Positions 6,360-7,554 of a stretch of DNA of 7,554 nucleotides are shown here, in pieces; position 1 is the stretch's first letter, and each line of letters starts with the position of its first letter. Under the pieces are notes generated by a model, which was given only the letters and a program-made list of their open reading frames with translations, did not search any database and had not been told where the DNA came from. The stretch covers positions 1 through 7,554 of the forward strand of contig JBEVIU010000007.1 of assembly GCA_040510575.1 (NCBI GenBank). Direction: 5' to 3'. This DNA is from DASUMF01 sp040510575. GTDB taxonomy: Bacteria; Actinomycetota; Acidimicrobiia; IMCC26256; DASPTH01. The position numbers and the translations under genes are program-made.

Positions 6360-6388
6360 ATCTCAGCATGGCGAGCCGTCGACTTCAA
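6360..6388 (-). promoter_or_regulatory. Possible promoter of the membrane-protein cluster
   Basis: On the minus strand TTGAAG (6388-6383) is followed after 17 bases by TGAGAT (6365-6360). The -35 shares TTGA with consensus and the -10 matches at three of six positions. A start near 6353 would give a leader of about 40 bases containing the GGAGG ribosome binding site. Confidence 0.33.
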
Positions 6389-6413
6389 GGACCCTGACCT
6401 GGTGATCCGACCG

Positions 6414-6442
6414 CTGAAATCGGGCGGGCGCTGGGCTACGTT
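6414..6442 (+). promoter_or_regulatory. Promoter of purN with a predicted leaderless transcript
   Basis: CTGAAA (6414-6419, four of six matches to the -35) and TACGTT (6437-6442, the TANNNT pattern of actinobacterial -10 elements) are exactly 17 bases apart. The expected transcription start, seven bases after the -10, falls on the G of the GTG start codon at 6449. No Shine-Dalgarno precedes that GTG, as expected for a leaderless message. Confidence 0.5.
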
Positions 6443-6448
6443 GCTCCA

Positions 6449-7018
6449 GTGGGTCGGATCGCGGTGCTGGCATCGGGAAGTGGCACGAACCTCCAGGCCA
6501 TGCTCGACGCCGACCTTCCCATCGTGCTGGTGCTCGCCGACCGCGAATGCGGCGCTCTCGGCGTCGGGAGCGCGGCCGGCGTGCCGGTCGAGCTCGTGGA
6601 GCGAACCGACTTCTCCAAGGGCTTCGACCGGGTCGCATACACCCACGACGTGGTCGACGTGCTGCGTGCGCACGACATCGATCTCATCGCGATGGCCGGG
6701 TTCGGCACCATCCTCGAGAAGCCCGTGCACGATGCGTTCCCCGACCGGGTCGTGAACACGCATCCGGCGCTGCTCCCTGCGTTCAAGGGGTGGCACGCGG
6801 TCGAGGAAGCGCTCGCGGCAGGCGTGAAGGTCACGGGTGTCACCGTGCACCTCGCGCGCCTCGAGGTCGACGACGGCCCGATCCTGGCGCAGGAGCCGGT
6901 CCGGGTGATGCCGGGCGACACCGTGGAGACGCTGCACGAACGGATCAAGACCACGGAGCGCACGCTGTATCCAGCGGTCCTCCGCCAACTGATCGACGAC
7001 ACCTCCGAAGGGATTTGA
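6449..7018 (+). CDS. purN: Phosphoribosylglycinamide formyltransferase (GAR transformylase 1)
   Basis: Transfers the formyl group of 10-formyltetrahydrofolate to glycinamide ribonucleotide, the third step of purine synthesis. At 189 residues it is slightly short of E. coli PurN (212). VLASGSGTNLQA (6-17) is the phosphate-binding loop, MAGFGTIL (82-89) the folate-site segment, and NTHPALLPAFKG (103-114) the catalytic region. Asn103, His105 and Asp141 (in VDDG) align with the catalytic Asn106, His108 and Asp144 of E. coli. The start is GTG with no ribosome binding site; the product begins GRIAVLASGSG exactly as family members do, and the promoter position supports a leaderless message. The stop (TGA) overlaps the ATG of purH by one base, so the two are co-transcribed and probably translationally coupled. 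Confidence 0.97.
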   Translation: MGRIAVLASGSGTNLQAMLDADLPIVLVLADRECGALGVGSAAGVPVELVERTDFSKGFDRVAYTHDVVDVLRAHDIDLIAMAGFGTILEKPVHDAFPDRVVNTHPALLPAFKGWHAVEEALAAGVKVTGVTVHLARLEVDDGPILAQEPVRVMPGDTVETLHERIKTTERTLYPAVLRQLIDDTSEGI

Positions 7019-7554
7019 TGCGCGCGCTGCTGTCGGTCTGGAACAAGTCAGGACTCGTCGAGTTCGCTCGCGGTCTGCACGAGCTGGGATGGGAGCTCGT
7101 GTCGTCGGGCGGTACCGCCACCGCGATCGCGGATGCCGGCGTTCCGGTGATGCCGCTGGCCGAGGTCACGGGATTCCCCGAGATGCTCGATCATCGCGTG
7201 GTCACCCTGCACCCGACGGTGCACGGTGGGATCCTCGCCGATCGTGGGAAGCAGTCGCACCTCGACGACATGGAGGAGCACGGCATCGTCGCGTTCGACA
7301 TGGTCGTCACCAACCTCTACCCGTTCGTGGAGTCGCCGGGGATCGAGACGATCGACATCGGCGGCCCGGCGATGACGCGCGCGGCGGCGAAGAACCATGC
7401 GTGGGTCGCGGTGGTCACGAGCCCTGACCAGTACGACGGCGTGCTCGCGGAGTTGCGCGAGCACGGTGCCGTGACCGACGACACGCGGCGCACACACGCG
7501 CTCGAGGCGTTCTCGCACACCGCCGCGTACGAAGCGGCGATCGGTGCATGGCTC
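7018..7554 (+). CDS. purH: Bifunctional AICAR formyltransferase / IMP cyclohydrolase, N-terminal part (runs off window)
   Basis: The first 179 residues of PurH, covering most of the N-terminal IMP cyclohydrolase domain (MGS-like fold) that closes FAICAR to IMP; the AICAR transformylase domain lies beyond the window. Recognisable segments are RALLSVWNKSGLVEFA (2-17), LVSSGGTATAI (27-37), EVTGFPEML (49-57), TLHPTVHGGIL (63-73), TNLYPF (98-103), IDIGGPAMTRAAAKNH (112-127) and EAFSHTAAYEAAI (163-175). Tyr101, Asp113 and Lys125 match catalytic Tyr104, Asp125 and Lys137 of the human enzyme. Two usual phosphate-site positions differ: Val62 stands where human Lys66 is (RVVTLHP instead of RVKTLHP), and Trp8 where human has Ser12. 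The loop between Tyr101 and Asp113 is about 12 residues shorter than in the human and E. coli enzymes. The ATG overlaps the purN TGA; GAAGGGA at 7007-7013 is its likely ribosome binding site. No stop occurs before the window end. Confidence 0.96.
   Translation, partial: MRALLSVWNKSGLVEFARGLHELGWELVSSGGTATAIADAGVPVMPLAEVTGFPEMLDHRVVTLHPTVHGGILADRGKQSHLDDMEEHGIVAFDMVVTNLYPFVESPGIETIDIGGPAMTRAAAKNHAWVAVVTSPDQYDGVLAELREHGAVTDDTRRTHALEAFSHTAAYEAAIGAWL

Overview
The window is about two thirds GC, codes densely on both strands, and mixes ATG and GTG starts with at least one apparently leaderless gene. This suggests a high-GC actinobacterium. The gene order (pcrA/uvrD, small envelope gene, sucC, sucD, membrane genes, purN, purH) is, from memory, the order around uvrD1-sucCD-purNH in Mycobacterium tuberculosis and other Actinobacteria. 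Several protein details (short purH loop, an 'HRVVTLHP' motif, the small membrane proteins) make me favour an early-branching class such as Acidimicrobiia; that placement is inference.

Layout. Positions 3-1616 (+) are the 3' part of a PcrA/UvrD-type DNA helicase. Its first 12 visible codons are not helicase: they are the C-terminal splice motif of an intein (HNFVAEGIVTHN, then Ser). The helicase resumes at motif III. Positions 1613-2068 (-) encode a membrane-anchored protein that looks like a Rieske fold which has lost its iron-sulfur ligands but kept the disulfide cysteines; its stop codon overlaps the pcrA stop within one CTAG. A 170-bp divergent spacer with a four-unit tandem repeat leads to sucC (2239-3384) and sucD (3387-4271), the two subunits of succinyl-CoA synthetase. 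Facing them is a three-gene minus-strand cluster of multi-pass membrane proteins: a 161-aa four-helix protein (5829-6314), its diverged 143-aa paralogue (5368-5799) and a roughly ten-helix 350-aa protein (4284-5336). A 134-bp divergent spacer separates that cluster from purN (6449-7018) and the start of purH (7018 to the window end), which overlap by one base.

How the genes work together. sucCD supplies the substrate-level phosphorylation step of the TCA cycle. purN and purH supply the two formyl-transfer stages of purine synthesis and the final closure to IMP. PcrA acts in DNA repair and transcription-coupled processes. The minus-strand genes have no assigned function; they sit where other actinobacteria also carry membrane or envelope genes.

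Most notable observations: the intein in the helicase ATPase motif (most of it lies upstream of the window), the apparently cluster-less Rieske protein, the tandem paralogous membrane proteins, the loss of a catalytic-site lysine in PurH, the repeat array before sucC, and a well-formed leaderless promoter at purN. I see no CRISPR array, tRNA, rRNA or insertion sequence, and no gene-free stretch longer than 170 bases.
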